A stretch of 9,120 bases of DNA from Chloroflexota bacterium (GTDB lineage: Bacteria; Chloroflexota; UBA6077; CF-72). The stretch spans positions 1 to 9,120 of the forward strand of contig JAFAWJ010000132.1 of assembly GCA_019242065.1 (NCBI GenBank). The letters run 5' to 3'. A program made the translations under genes and the position numbers. Shown piece by piece: positions 1-5,501 of the stretch (its first letter is position 1; each line of letters opens with the position of its first letter). A model generated the notes under the pieces. It did no database searches. It was not told the DNA's origin and was given only the letters and a program-made list of their open reading frames with translations.

Positions 1-50
1 TCCGCCGATGCGCTGTGTTGCAGCAGTGACGTCGGGAGATGAGGACGCAC

Positions 51-74
51 GCTACTGCGCGTCGCTGCGCTAGC
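51..74. repeat. Short inverted repeat (hairpin) upstream of thrC
   Basis: Bases 51-54 (GCTA) and 57-60 (GCGC) pair with 67-70 (GCGC) and 71-74 (TAGC). This leaves a 2-nt bulge at 55-56 and a 6-nt loop at 61-66. No T-run follows, so it is not a convincing intrinsic terminator, and I recognise no riboswitch class in positions 1-144. It may be leader structure, the end of an upstream unit, or chance in GC-rich DNA. I see no gene that I can support in positions 1-144. Confidence 0.3.
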
Positions 75-130
75 TCAAAGCACCGCGTCATGAGCCTCCC
101 GCCTGGATAGGTTTGCAGGAACCATCAGTG

Positions 131-136
131 GGAGGA
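131..136 (+). promoter_or_regulatory. Shine-Dalgarno site of thrC
   Basis: GGAGGA ends 8 nt before the ATG at 145. It is one of the strongest ribosome binding sites in the window and fixes the thrC start. Most downstream genes in these operons lack such a site and appear to rely on coupled translation. Confidence 0.75.
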
Positions 137-144
137 ACGGCATC

Positions 145-1440
145 ATGACCACGACGATTCAGCCGCCGATCAGTCCGCCGGCTGGACTTGGCCGCATCCG
201 CGGCCTGCAGTGCCGCGAGTGCGGCGCACTGTACCCCGCCGAAGCGCGCCACGTGTGCGATATGTGCTTCGGTCCGCTCGAGGTCGCGTACGACTACGAC
301 GCTGTCCGCGCGAGCGTGTCGCGGGCGAGTATCGCGGCTGGTCCGCGCACGCTGTGGCGGTATCGAGCGCTGCTGCCCATCGAGGGCGAGCGGGTCGTCG
401 ACACGCACGCGGGCTTCACGCCGCTCGTGCGGGCGCACAACCTCGGCCGTGAGCTGGGCCTCGAGAACCTGTGGATCAAAAACGACACCGTCAACCCGAC
501 GTTCTCGTTCAAGGACCGGCCCGTCTCCATCGCCAGCACACGCGCCATCGAGCTCGGCTTCGAGGTCCTCTCGTGTGCCTCGACCGGCAATCTGGCGGGA
601 TCGGTGGCCGCACATGCCGCCAAGGCCGGGCTGCGCGCCTGCATCTTCATCCCGTCGGATCTGGAGGAGGCCAAGATCCTGGGCGCCTCGATCTACGAGC
701 CGACCATCTTCGCCGTGGACGGCAATTACGACGACGTCAATCGCTTGAGCAGCGAAATCGCCGACCTGTATCCGTGGGCGTTCGTCAACATCAACCTGCG
801 GCCGTACGACTCGTAGGGCTCCAAGACCCTGGCGTTCGAGGTTGCCGAACAGCTGGGCTGGCGCAGGCCCGACGCGGTGGTGGTGCCCATCGCCAGCGGA
901 TCGATGTTCACCAAGATCCACAAGGGGTTCGCGGAGCTCGAGACCGTGGGTCTGGTGGAGAGCGGTCGACCGCCGCGCATGATCGGAGCCCAGGCCGACG
1001 GCTGCTCACCCGTTGTCCAGGCCGCGCGCGCCGGGACGTACGACGTTCAGCCAGTGCGGCCGAAGACGATTGCCAAAAGCCTGGCGATCGGCAACCCGGC
1101 CGACGGGTACTACGCCCTGAAAATTGTCGAACAGACGGGTGGCGCACTCGAGGCGGTGAGCGACCCCGAAATCGTCGACGGTATCCGGTTGCTGGCGCGC
1201 ACGGAAGGCATCTTCGCCGAGACAGCCGGCGGCGTCACCATTGGTGTGCTGAAGAAGCTGAAGGCTGCCGGCAAGATCGACCCGGACGAGCTCGTCGTCG
1301 CGTACATCACCGGCAATGGCTTCAAAACGATCGATGCCGTTGCGGGTGAGGTCACGCCACCTTTACACCTGGCGCCAACGCTGGCATCGTTCGAGGCAGC
1401 ATTTCAACCAGGCGATCGAGGCGGACAGAGGGGTGCATAG
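145..1440 (+). pseudogene. thrC: Threonine synthase family, interrupted by an in-frame TAG
   Basis: This is a fold-type II PLP enzyme. Threonine synthase converts O-phosphohomoserine to threonine and phosphate in the cytoplasm. A zinc ribbon comes first (C23xxC26 and C38xxC41). The PLP lysine is K123 in SFKDR, the CASTGN loop lies at about residues 144-149, and PIASGS follows in the second half. Codon 224 (814-816) is TAG, in the motif RPYDS*GSKTL where the family usually has a Glu (RPYY-x-EGSKTL). One G-to-T change of GAG would explain it. The reading frame continues intact for 207 more codons to a second TAG at 1438-1440, giving the usual family length of about 431. The residue before the Ser is Asp where Tyr is expected. 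The gene is either recently inactivated or carries a sequencing error. The next gene starts 3 nt after the stop, and a sulfur carrier follows, so a role in sulfur amino-acid synthesis is possible instead of, or besides, threonine synthesis. Confidence 0.85.
814..816 (+). other. Premature amber codon inside thrC
   Basis: The TAG is in frame with both halves of threonine synthase: residues 1-223 upstream, and GSKTLAFEVAEQ onward downstream. No frameshift accompanies it. A ribosome stopping here would make a 223-residue fragment with the PLP lysine but lacking the second half of the active site. TAG is also used as the normal stop of thrC itself, of the JAMM peptidase gene, of mnmA and of the SAM hydrolase gene, which argues against genome-wide reassignment. 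Confidence 0.9.
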
Positions 1441-1443
1441 TCA

Positions 1444-1680
1444 ATGGCCTCAGAACGAGTGAAATTCACGTTTCCACCAGACCTGATCAACACGCCAGTG
1501 ATCTACAACATGGGCAAGGAATTCGGCGTCGCCACCAACATCCGGCGAGCGAACCTGAGCCACGATCGCGGATGGGTGATCCTGGAAGTCGTGGGTTCGA
1601 CCGAAGCGATTGAAAAATCTCTGGCATGGGCCAAGGAGCAAGGCGTGCGCATAGAGCCGGCCACGGCTGAGACTGCATGA
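1444..1680 (+). CDS. Stand-alone NIL-domain protein
   Basis: This 78-residue protein matches the NIL domain, a ferredoxin-like fold also found at the C-terminus of MetN methionine transporters. Visible features are the opening KFTFPPDLINTPVIYNMGKEF, the central NIRRANLSHDRGWVILEV, and the final helix EAIEKSLAWAKEQGVRI. In MetN the domain binds methionine, and in some anaerobes NIL-ferredoxin fusions take part in homocysteine synthesis. This copy has neither an ATPase nor a ferredoxin part and no cysteine, so it cannot bind an Fe-S cluster by itself. A purine-rich GAGGGG lies at 1428-1433. The gene begins 3 nt after thrC and its stop overlaps the carrier start (ATGA, 1677-1680), so the three are probably co-translated. 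A role as a sensor or scaffold for sulfur amino acids is inference. Confidence 0.82.
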   Translation: MASERVKFTFPPDLINTPVIYNMGKEFGVATNIRRANLSHDRGWVILEVVGSTEAIEKSLAWAKEQGVRIEPATAETA

Positions 1681-1955
1681 GTGTTCGGGTTCGCATTCCC
1701 ACGCCACTGCGCGCCGCGACGGACGGAACCGCGGAGGTCAATCTCGACGCGCAGGACGTCGAAGGCGTGATCTCCGAGTTGGAGACGCGCTACCCGGCCA
1801 TGAAAGGCCGGCTGCGCGACGAGTCGGGTGCGCTGCGGCGGTTCGTGAACCTGTACGTCAACGGCGAGGATGTCCGCTTCAAAAATGGCCTGGATACCGC
1901 GTTGCAGTCGGGCGACGAGCTCAGCATCATTCCGGCGGTGGCCGGCGGCCGCTAA
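1677..1955 (+). CDS. ThiS/MoaD-like sulfur carrier protein (copy 1)
   Basis: This 92-residue beta-grasp ubiquitin-like protein belongs to the MoaD/ThiS/CysO group. Such carriers are adenylated at a C-terminal Gly-Gly and converted to a thiocarboxylate that donates sulfur. Hallmarks are RIPTPLR near the start, RRFVNLYVNGEDVRF at about residues 53-67, and the end SIIPAVAGGR. The closest protein in the window is the second carrier at 4243-4518, with which it shares RRFVN-YVN-ED-R, GLDT and the same tail. An Arg follows the Gly-Gly pair, so the last residue must presumably be removed before activation. Its start overlaps the NIL gene stop. No E1 or peptidase lies beside it, so it probably depends on the E1 and JAMM genes of the next operon. 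The partner enzyme could be the threonine synthase-like protein of its own operon. Confidence 0.88.
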   Translation: MSVRVRIPTPLRAATDGTAEVNLDAQDVEGVISELETRYPAMKGRLRDESGALRRFVNLYVNGEDVRFKNGLDTALQSGDELSIIPAVAGGR

Positions 1956-2731
1956 GCGTCGATGGCCTGAAGCAGCTCGACGCTGATCGGCGCTCCGCGT
2001 TGGGCGCCGGTGACCTGTGCCGCGTTGCCGTCGCGCACCGAGATTTCCAGCAGACCACTGCTGCCGACCAGCGCGACCAACTCGCCAGGTGGCACGGCCG
2101 CGTAATACGGTCCGCCAGGTGCTGTGCGGCCCGCCACGCCAACCTGGAAGCGGGCTGGCAACCGGACGGCGGCGATGTTGGTCACCAGGTTCCCGTAGGT
2201 ATCGACGTGGATGACTTCGCCGCGGAGACCCTCGGACACGAGCGGCAAGGACAGGCGCGCCACGTCGCTGATCGGTGAGCCGACGCGATCGAGCGGTAGG
2301 CCGTCGGCCAGGTGGGCCGCGACCGGCCCGAAAATGTCTCGGCCGTGAAAGGTTGCCGACGTCGTCCGACGCCAGAACTCTGGCCGATCGAGTTCCAGCG
2401 TGTGGCGAATGCCACCTAACCGCTCGGCGGCCGGAATGAGCAGGCCGTTGTCAGGACCGACCAGGATGTCGCCGCGCGCCGTGCGGAGTGCGATGGCCCG
2501 GCGCGGCGAACCCACCCCTGGATCGACTACGGCCACGTGCACTGACCCTGCGGGGAACACGTCGACGGCTGACCACAGCAAGAACGCGCCCGCCTGCGCA
2601 TCCTGGGGCGGCACGGCGTGCGTCAGGTCGACGATGCGTGCGCTCGGCGCGATGGCCAGGATCGCGCCTTTGACCTGACCGACATACGTGTCGCGCAGGC
2701 CGAAGTCAGTCAACAACGTGATCACGCTCAC
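1952..2731 (-). CDS. SAM hydrolase (SAM hydroxide adenosyltransferase, DUF62)
   Basis: This 259-residue enzyme of the SAM-dependent chlorinase/fluorinase superfamily should hydrolyse S-adenosylmethionine to adenosine and methionine in the cytoplasm. The N-terminus has ITLLTDFGLRDTYVG with the conserved Asp10. The Asp-Arg-His triad of the hydrolase branch is present: D70 in VVDPGVGS, R77 in SPRR, and H129 in FHGRDIFGPV. The C-terminal barrel follows from about residue 170 (HVDTYGNLVTNI). It starts with GTG (MSVITLLTDFG). A GTG two codons later is a possible alternative, and the Shine-Dalgarno sequence is weak. It is transcribed toward the thrC operon and its TAG overlaps the carrier stop by 4 bp. 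It faces the cysteine operon across a short divergent promoter. A role in recycling methionine or limiting SAM fits the neighbourhood but is inferred. Halogenase function is unlikely because the hydrolase triad is intact. Confidence 0.9.
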   Translation of the reverse strand: MSVITLLTDFGLRDTYVGQVKGAILAIAPSARIVDLTHAVPPQDAQAGAFLLWSAVDVFPAGSVHVAVVDPGVGSPRRAIALRTARGDILVGPDNGLLIPAAERLGGIRHTLELDRPEFWRRTTSATFHGRDIFGPVAAHLADGLPLDRVGSPISDVARLSLPLVSEGLRGEVIHVDTYGNLVTNIAAVRLPARFQVGVAGRTAPGGPYYAAVPPGELVALVGSSGLLEISVRDGNAAQVTGAQRGAPISVELLQAIDA

Positions 2732-2794
2732 CCACCCAGGGTAGATCCGTCGCGGCTAGATTTCTTACAATGTTGACGGGATTACTTAGCTTTC
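2732..2794. promoter_or_regulatory. Divergent promoter region between SAM hydrolase and rrf2 genes
   Basis: This 63-bp gap contains the most AT-rich stretch of its neighbourhood (about 2756-2794). TACAAT at 2766-2771 resembles a -10 box for rrf2, and TAGATC at 2742-2747 is a poor -35 at 18-bp spacing. TTGACG at 2773-2778 resembles a -35 but has no room for a -10 before the start codon. It should carry promoters for both directions and is the natural place for autoregulation by the Rrf2 protein. I could not find a clean palindromic operator. Confidence 0.45.
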
Positions 2795-3328
2795 GTGCGA
2801 TTGACGATGCGTAGCGACTACGGGGCACACGCCGTGATCGAGCTTGCCCGACGCTATGGCCAGGGTCCGGTGCAGTGCGCTGAGATTGCGGCCCGCCAAA
2901 AGATCCCCGAGGCGTACCTCGATCAGCTGCTGAGCGGTTTGCGACGCGCGGGCATCGTGCGCAGCAGTCGTGGGCCGCACGGCGGCCACGAGCTGGCCCG
3001 CGACCCGCGCCAGGTGACCCTCGGCGAGATCGTCACCGCCCTGGAGGGACCGGTGGTCCCGCATGAGTTCGTGCACTCGCCGTCGGCGGACTCGGAGGGC
3101 AGCGACTGGTGGGCAGCCTGCGCCGTTCGCAACGCGTGGCTCGAAGCCGCCGAAGCCTCCCAGCGGGTGCTCGACCGCACGACGATCCAGGATCTGCTCG
3201 AGCAGCAACTGACTATCCGCGCCCGCCGCGGTGAACAGGACCATGCCCGCGAGGGAATGGATCCCGCGCACCAGGCGTTTTCACTGCAGAGATCTGAACA
3301 CTCAGAGCGAGTTCGGGAGCATACGTGA
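2795..3328 (+). CDS. Rrf2-family transcriptional regulator, CymR-like
   Basis: This 177-residue regulator has an Rrf2 winged helix. It opens MRLTMRSDYGAHAVIELA from a GTG start, with the recognition region at about residues 26-65 (IPEAYLDQLLSGLRRAGIV, then RGPHGGHELA) and TLGEIVTALEGP next. The C-terminal helix has VLDRTTIQDLLEQ, close to Bacillus CymR, the cysteine-metabolism repressor that senses sulfur status through cysteine synthase. Only two cysteines exist (C28, C109), so the three-Cys Fe-S site of IscR is absent. The family usually ends soon after the dimer helix. Here about 30 extra polar residues follow, which I cannot match to anything. It heads the operon and its stop overlaps the next start (GTGA, 3325-3328). 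Repression of the downstream cysteine genes, relieved by a sulfur or cysteine-precursor signal, is inferred from position and resemblance. Confidence 0.85.
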   Translation: MRLTMRSDYGAHAVIELARRYGQGPVQCAEIAARQKIPEAYLDQLLSGLRRAGIVRSSRGPHGGHELARDPRQVTLGEIVTALEGPVVPHEFVHSPSADSEGSDWWAACAVRNAWLEAAEASQRVLDRTTIQDLLEQQLTIRARRGEQDHAREGMDPAHQAFSLQRSEHSERVREHT

Positions 3329-4236
3329 GCTCAACGGCCAACAACTTGAATGGGACTTCGTCCACGTCGGACGGAGCAATCAATGGATCCGTCAATGGAT
3401 CGGTCAACGGAACCGCGAAGGGCGCTGCCCTGTCGCTGGACCAGGCGCGACGCTATGCCCGCCACATCATTCTGCCCGAGGTGGGTTCGATTGGTCAGCG
3501 CAAGCTGCTGGCCGCCAAAGTCCTGCTGATCGGCGCCGGTGGGCTGGGCTCGCCGGCCGCGCTGTACCTTGCGGCGGCCGGGGTCGGAACACTTGGCATC
3601 GTCGACTACGACGTCGTCGATCTGAGCAACCTGCATCGTCAGATCATCCACGGGCACGCCAACATTGGCCGACCCAAGGTTGATTCCGTTCGTGAACGGT
3701 TGGCCGACGTCAACCCGGACGTCGAGGTCGTGACGTTCAACGAGCCGATCTCGTCAGCCAACGCGCTGGAGATCATCAAGGACTTCGACGTTGTCGTGAA
3801 TGGCTCGGACAACTTCCCGACTCGTTACCTGGTCAACGACGCCTGCTACCTGCTGGGCAAGCCGCTGGTTGACGGAACCTTGTTCCGCTTCGAAGGCCGC
3901 GCGAACGTCTTTCTGCCCGGCAAGGGCTGCTACCGCTGCCTGTTCCCCGCTCCGCCACCGCCTGGTGCGGTGCCAAGTTGCGCGGAAGCCGGGGTGCTCG
4001 GCGCCATGTGCGGCGTGATCGGAACGATCCAGGCCGTCGAAACCGTCAAGCTGCTGCTCGACCTCGGCGAGCCGCTGGTGAATCGGCTGCTGCTGTTCGA
4101 TAGCCTGACTATGGAGTTCCGCGAGGTCAGGATCCCGCGCGATCCCGAGTGCCCGCTGTGCGGCGACAACCCGACGATCCACGAGCTGATCGACTACGAG
4201 GCGTTCTGTGGAGCGCCGGTCACCGCGCTGGGCTGA
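3325..4236 (+). CDS. moeB: MoeB/ThiF-type E1 adenylyltransferase for sulfur carriers
   Basis: This 303-residue E1-like enzyme adenylates the C-terminal glycine of ThiS/MoaD/CysO proteins with ATP. Visible motifs are YARHIILPEVG (44-54), the nucleotide loop GAGGLG (70-75), DLSNLHRQ (99-106), GSDNFPTRY (160-168), and zinc ligands C202xxC205 and C276xxC279. Cysteines at 219 and 229 lie in the loop where relatives carry their catalytic cysteine. The protein ends after DYEAFCG, so the C-terminal rhodanese domain of MoeZ-type enzymes is missing. Sulfur must then come from sulfide or a separate sulfurtransferase. The first 35 residues are a low-complexity Ser/Asn/Gly leader with an NGSV repeat. The GTG start overlaps the rrf2 stop and has CGGGAG upstream at 3314-3319. 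A later start near residue 36 is conceivable. It is the only E1 in the window and probably serves both carriers. Confidence 0.88.
   Translation: MSSTANNLNGTSSTSDGAINGSVNGSVNGTAKGAALSLDQARRYARHIILPEVGSIGQRKLLAAKVLLIGAGGLGSPAALYLAAAGVGTLGIVDYDVVDLSNLHRQIIHGHANIGRPKVDSVRERLADVNPDVEVVTFNEPISSANALEIIKDFDVVVNGSDNFPTRYLVNDACYLLGKPLVDGTLFRFEGRANVFLPGKGCYRCLFPAPPPPGAVPSCAEAGVLGAMCGVIGTIQAVETVKLLLDLGEPLVNRLLLFDSLTMEFREVRIPRDPECPLCGDNPTIHELIDYEAFCGAPVTALG
3381..3416 (+). repeat. Three imperfect 12-bp tandem repeats in the E1 gene
   Basis: The units are CAATGGATCCGT (3381-3392), CAATGGATCGGT (3393-3404) and CAACGGAACCGC (3405-3416). The first two differ at one base and the third has diverged further. 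In the reading frame they encode the NGSV-NGSV-NGTA stretch of the disordered N-terminal leader. The repeat is in frame (12 bp), so changes in copy number would lengthen or shorten the leader without breaking the gene. Confidence 0.7.
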
Positions 4237-4242
4237 TCGCCG

Positions 4243-4518
4243 ATGGCCAATGTGCGCGTACCAGCCATGCTGCGGCCCACGGTTGGTGGCGAGCGCGTGG
4301 TTGCCGCCGACGGTGCGACGCTGCGCGAGCTCATCGAGAACGTGGAGCAGCGCCATCCCGGTTTTGCCGGACAGCTGCTCGAGACGGATGGAGCGCAGCG
4401 TCGCTTCGTCAACATCTACGTCAACGACGAAGACATCCGCTATTTGAAGGGTCTGGACACGCCACTCGATGCGGGTGACGTGATCTCGATCCTCCCAGCC
4501 GTGGCCGGGGGTCGCTGA
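4243..4518 (+). CDS. cysO: CysO-like sulfur carrier protein (copy 2)
   Basis: This 91-residue beta-grasp protein closely resembles mycobacterial CysO: RVPAMLRPTVGGER near the start, RRFVNIYVNDEDIRY at about residues 52-66, and ILPAVAGG near the end. As a thiocarboxylate it would give sulfur to CysM to form a carrier-cysteine adduct. Mycobacterial CysO, from memory, ends at the Gly-Gly, while this one has an extra Arg (GGT CGC TGA), so a trimming step seems required. The gene begins 6 nt after the E1 stop without a clear Shine-Dalgarno site and ends 5 nt before cysM, which suggests coupled translation. Its place between its activating enzyme and its user makes the functional call strong. Confidence 0.92.
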   Translation: MANVRVPAMLRPTVGGERVVAADGATLRELIENVEQRHPGFAGQLLETDGAQRRFVNIYVNDEDIRYLKGLDTPLDAGDVISILPAVAGGR

Positions 4519-4523
4519 CTCGC

Positions 4524-5501
4524 GTGGTACAGCTGGGCGCCAGGCCATCATCCTCACCAGCCACGACGACCATCGAGGGCACGATTGGCAACACGCCGCT
4601 GGTCGAGCTGCCGAGCTTCAATCCGCGGCCCGGCGTGCGGGTGTGGGCCAAGCTCGAGGGTGCGAACCCCTCGGGTTCGGTGAAGGACCGCATTGCGCTG
4701 GCAATGCTGGATGCCGCCGAGGCCGCGGGTGAGCTGCATGCCGGCTCGGAACGCATCATCCTGGAGCCCACCAGCGGGAACACGGGCATCGCCCTGGCGA
4801 TGCTCGCGCGTCGGCGAGGCTATCGATTTCTGGCAGTGCTGCCCGAGAACGTGAGCGTCGAACGCCGGCAGCTCCTCGAGGCGTACGGTGCCGCGCTGGA
4901 GTTCACGCCGGCCGAGCTGGGTAGCAACGGCTCGATTCGCCGGGCGCAGGCGATGGTCGCCGAACACCCTGAGCGGTTCTACATGCCGTACCAGTACGGC
5001 AACCGGGCCAATCCCGGCGCCCACTTTGACTCGACAGCGCCCGAGATCCTGCGCGATCTGCCCGAGGTCACCCACTTCGTGGCCGGACTTGGCACCGGCG
5101 GCACGCTGACGGGAACGGGCCGACGTTTGAAACAGGACAAACCCGGAGTGCAGATCATCGCCGCCGAGCCGCATCCGGGCGACGGCGTGCAGGGCCTGCG
5201 CAGCCTGGACGAAGGCTTCATCCCGCCCGTACTCGACGCATCGGTCCTCGATCGCAAGATCCTGGTTACCTCTGACGACGCGCTGGTCATGACCCGCCGT
5301 CTGGCGTCACAGGAAGGCGTGTTCGCTGGGATCTCCTCCGGGGCGGTGCTGCACGCGGCGCTACGGGTGGCGCGTGATGTCGATCACGCCGAGATCGTGT
5401 GTCTGTTCGCCGATGGCGGCTGGAAATACCTGAGCCTCGGCGTGTGGAGCGCATCACTCGAGGCCGCGCAGGACACCGTTCGCGACAAAGTCTGGTGGTG
5501 A
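4524..5501 (+). CDS. cysM: Cysteine synthase CysM, CysO-dependent O-phosphoserine type
   Basis: This 325-residue fold-type II PLP enzyme transfers sulfur from carrier thiocarboxylate to the aminoacrylate made from O-phosphoserine, giving carrier-bound cysteine. The PLP lysine is K54 in SGSVKDR, the substrate loop is PTSGNTG (82-88), and the phosphate-binding turn is GTGGTLTG (190-197). The stretch GVQGLRSLDEGF (221-232) parallels mycobacterial CysM and contains R226, equivalent to the Arg that selects O-phosphoserine over O-acetylserine. The C-terminus (DKVWW) also resembles the short tail that closes over the active site in that enzyme. Length matches the mycobacterial protein. GTG start, 5 nt after cysO; the stop overlaps the start of the peptidase gene (GTGA). 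An ordinary O-acetylserine sulfhydrylase is less likely given the Arg and the neighbours. Confidence 0.93.
   Translation: MVQLGARPSSSPATTTIEGTIGNTPLVELPSFNPRPGVRVWAKLEGANPSGSVKDRIALAMLDAAEAAGELHAGSERIILEPTSGNTGIALAMLARRRGYRFLAVLPENVSVERRQLLEAYGAALEFTPAELGSNGSIRRAQAMVAEHPERFYMPYQYGNRANPGAHFDSTAPEILRDLPEVTHFVAGLGTGGTLTGTGRRLKQDKPGVQIIAAEPHPGDGVQGLRSLDEGFIPPVLDASVLDRKILVTSDDALVMTRRLASQEGVFAGISSGAVLHAALRVARDVDHAEIVCLFADGGWKYLSLGVWSASLEAAQDTVRDKVWW

Noticed and set aside
1..144. Riboswitch (SAM or other) in the thrC leader
   Set aside because: I could trace a small hairpin but none of the conserved core patterns of SAM, SAH, T-box or other leaders that I know.
814..816. TAG as a recoded sense codon (pyrrolysine or alternative code)
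   Set aside because: TAG ends thrC, the JAMM gene, mnmA and the SAM hydrolase gene in this window, so reassignment is unlikely, and no special downstream element is recognisable. A mutation or sequence error is simpler.
88..921. Minus-strand open frame of 277 codons opposite thrC
   Set aside because: Antisense shadow of threonine synthase with no domain; composition is Arg/Asp/Val-rich as expected of a shadow frame.
877..1440. Second half of thrC as a separate gene starting at GTG 877
   Set aside because: It is in the same frame as the first half, begins in the middle of the conserved VVVPIASGS strand, has no Shine-Dalgarno site, and lacks the PLP lysine.
2717..2726. CGTGATCACG palindrome as an operator
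   Set aside because: A perfect 10-bp palindrome, but it falls on the codons for the conserved Val-Ile-Thr at the SAM hydrolase N-terminus and is easily explained by coding. Not enough evidence for a site.
2795..3328. Fe-S sensing IscR-type regulator
   Set aside because: Only C28 and C109 are present, so the clustered three-cysteine ligand set of IscR is missing.
3325..4236. Molybdopterin or thiamin biosynthesis role for the E1 and carriers
   Set aside because: No other molybdenum-cofactor or thiamin genes are present, while cysM and the JAMM peptidase point to cysteine synthesis. A secondary role cannot be excluded.
3754..4557. Minus-strand open frame of 267 codons opposite the E1 and cysO genes
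   Set aside because: Antisense to two well-supported genes and shows no family motifs.
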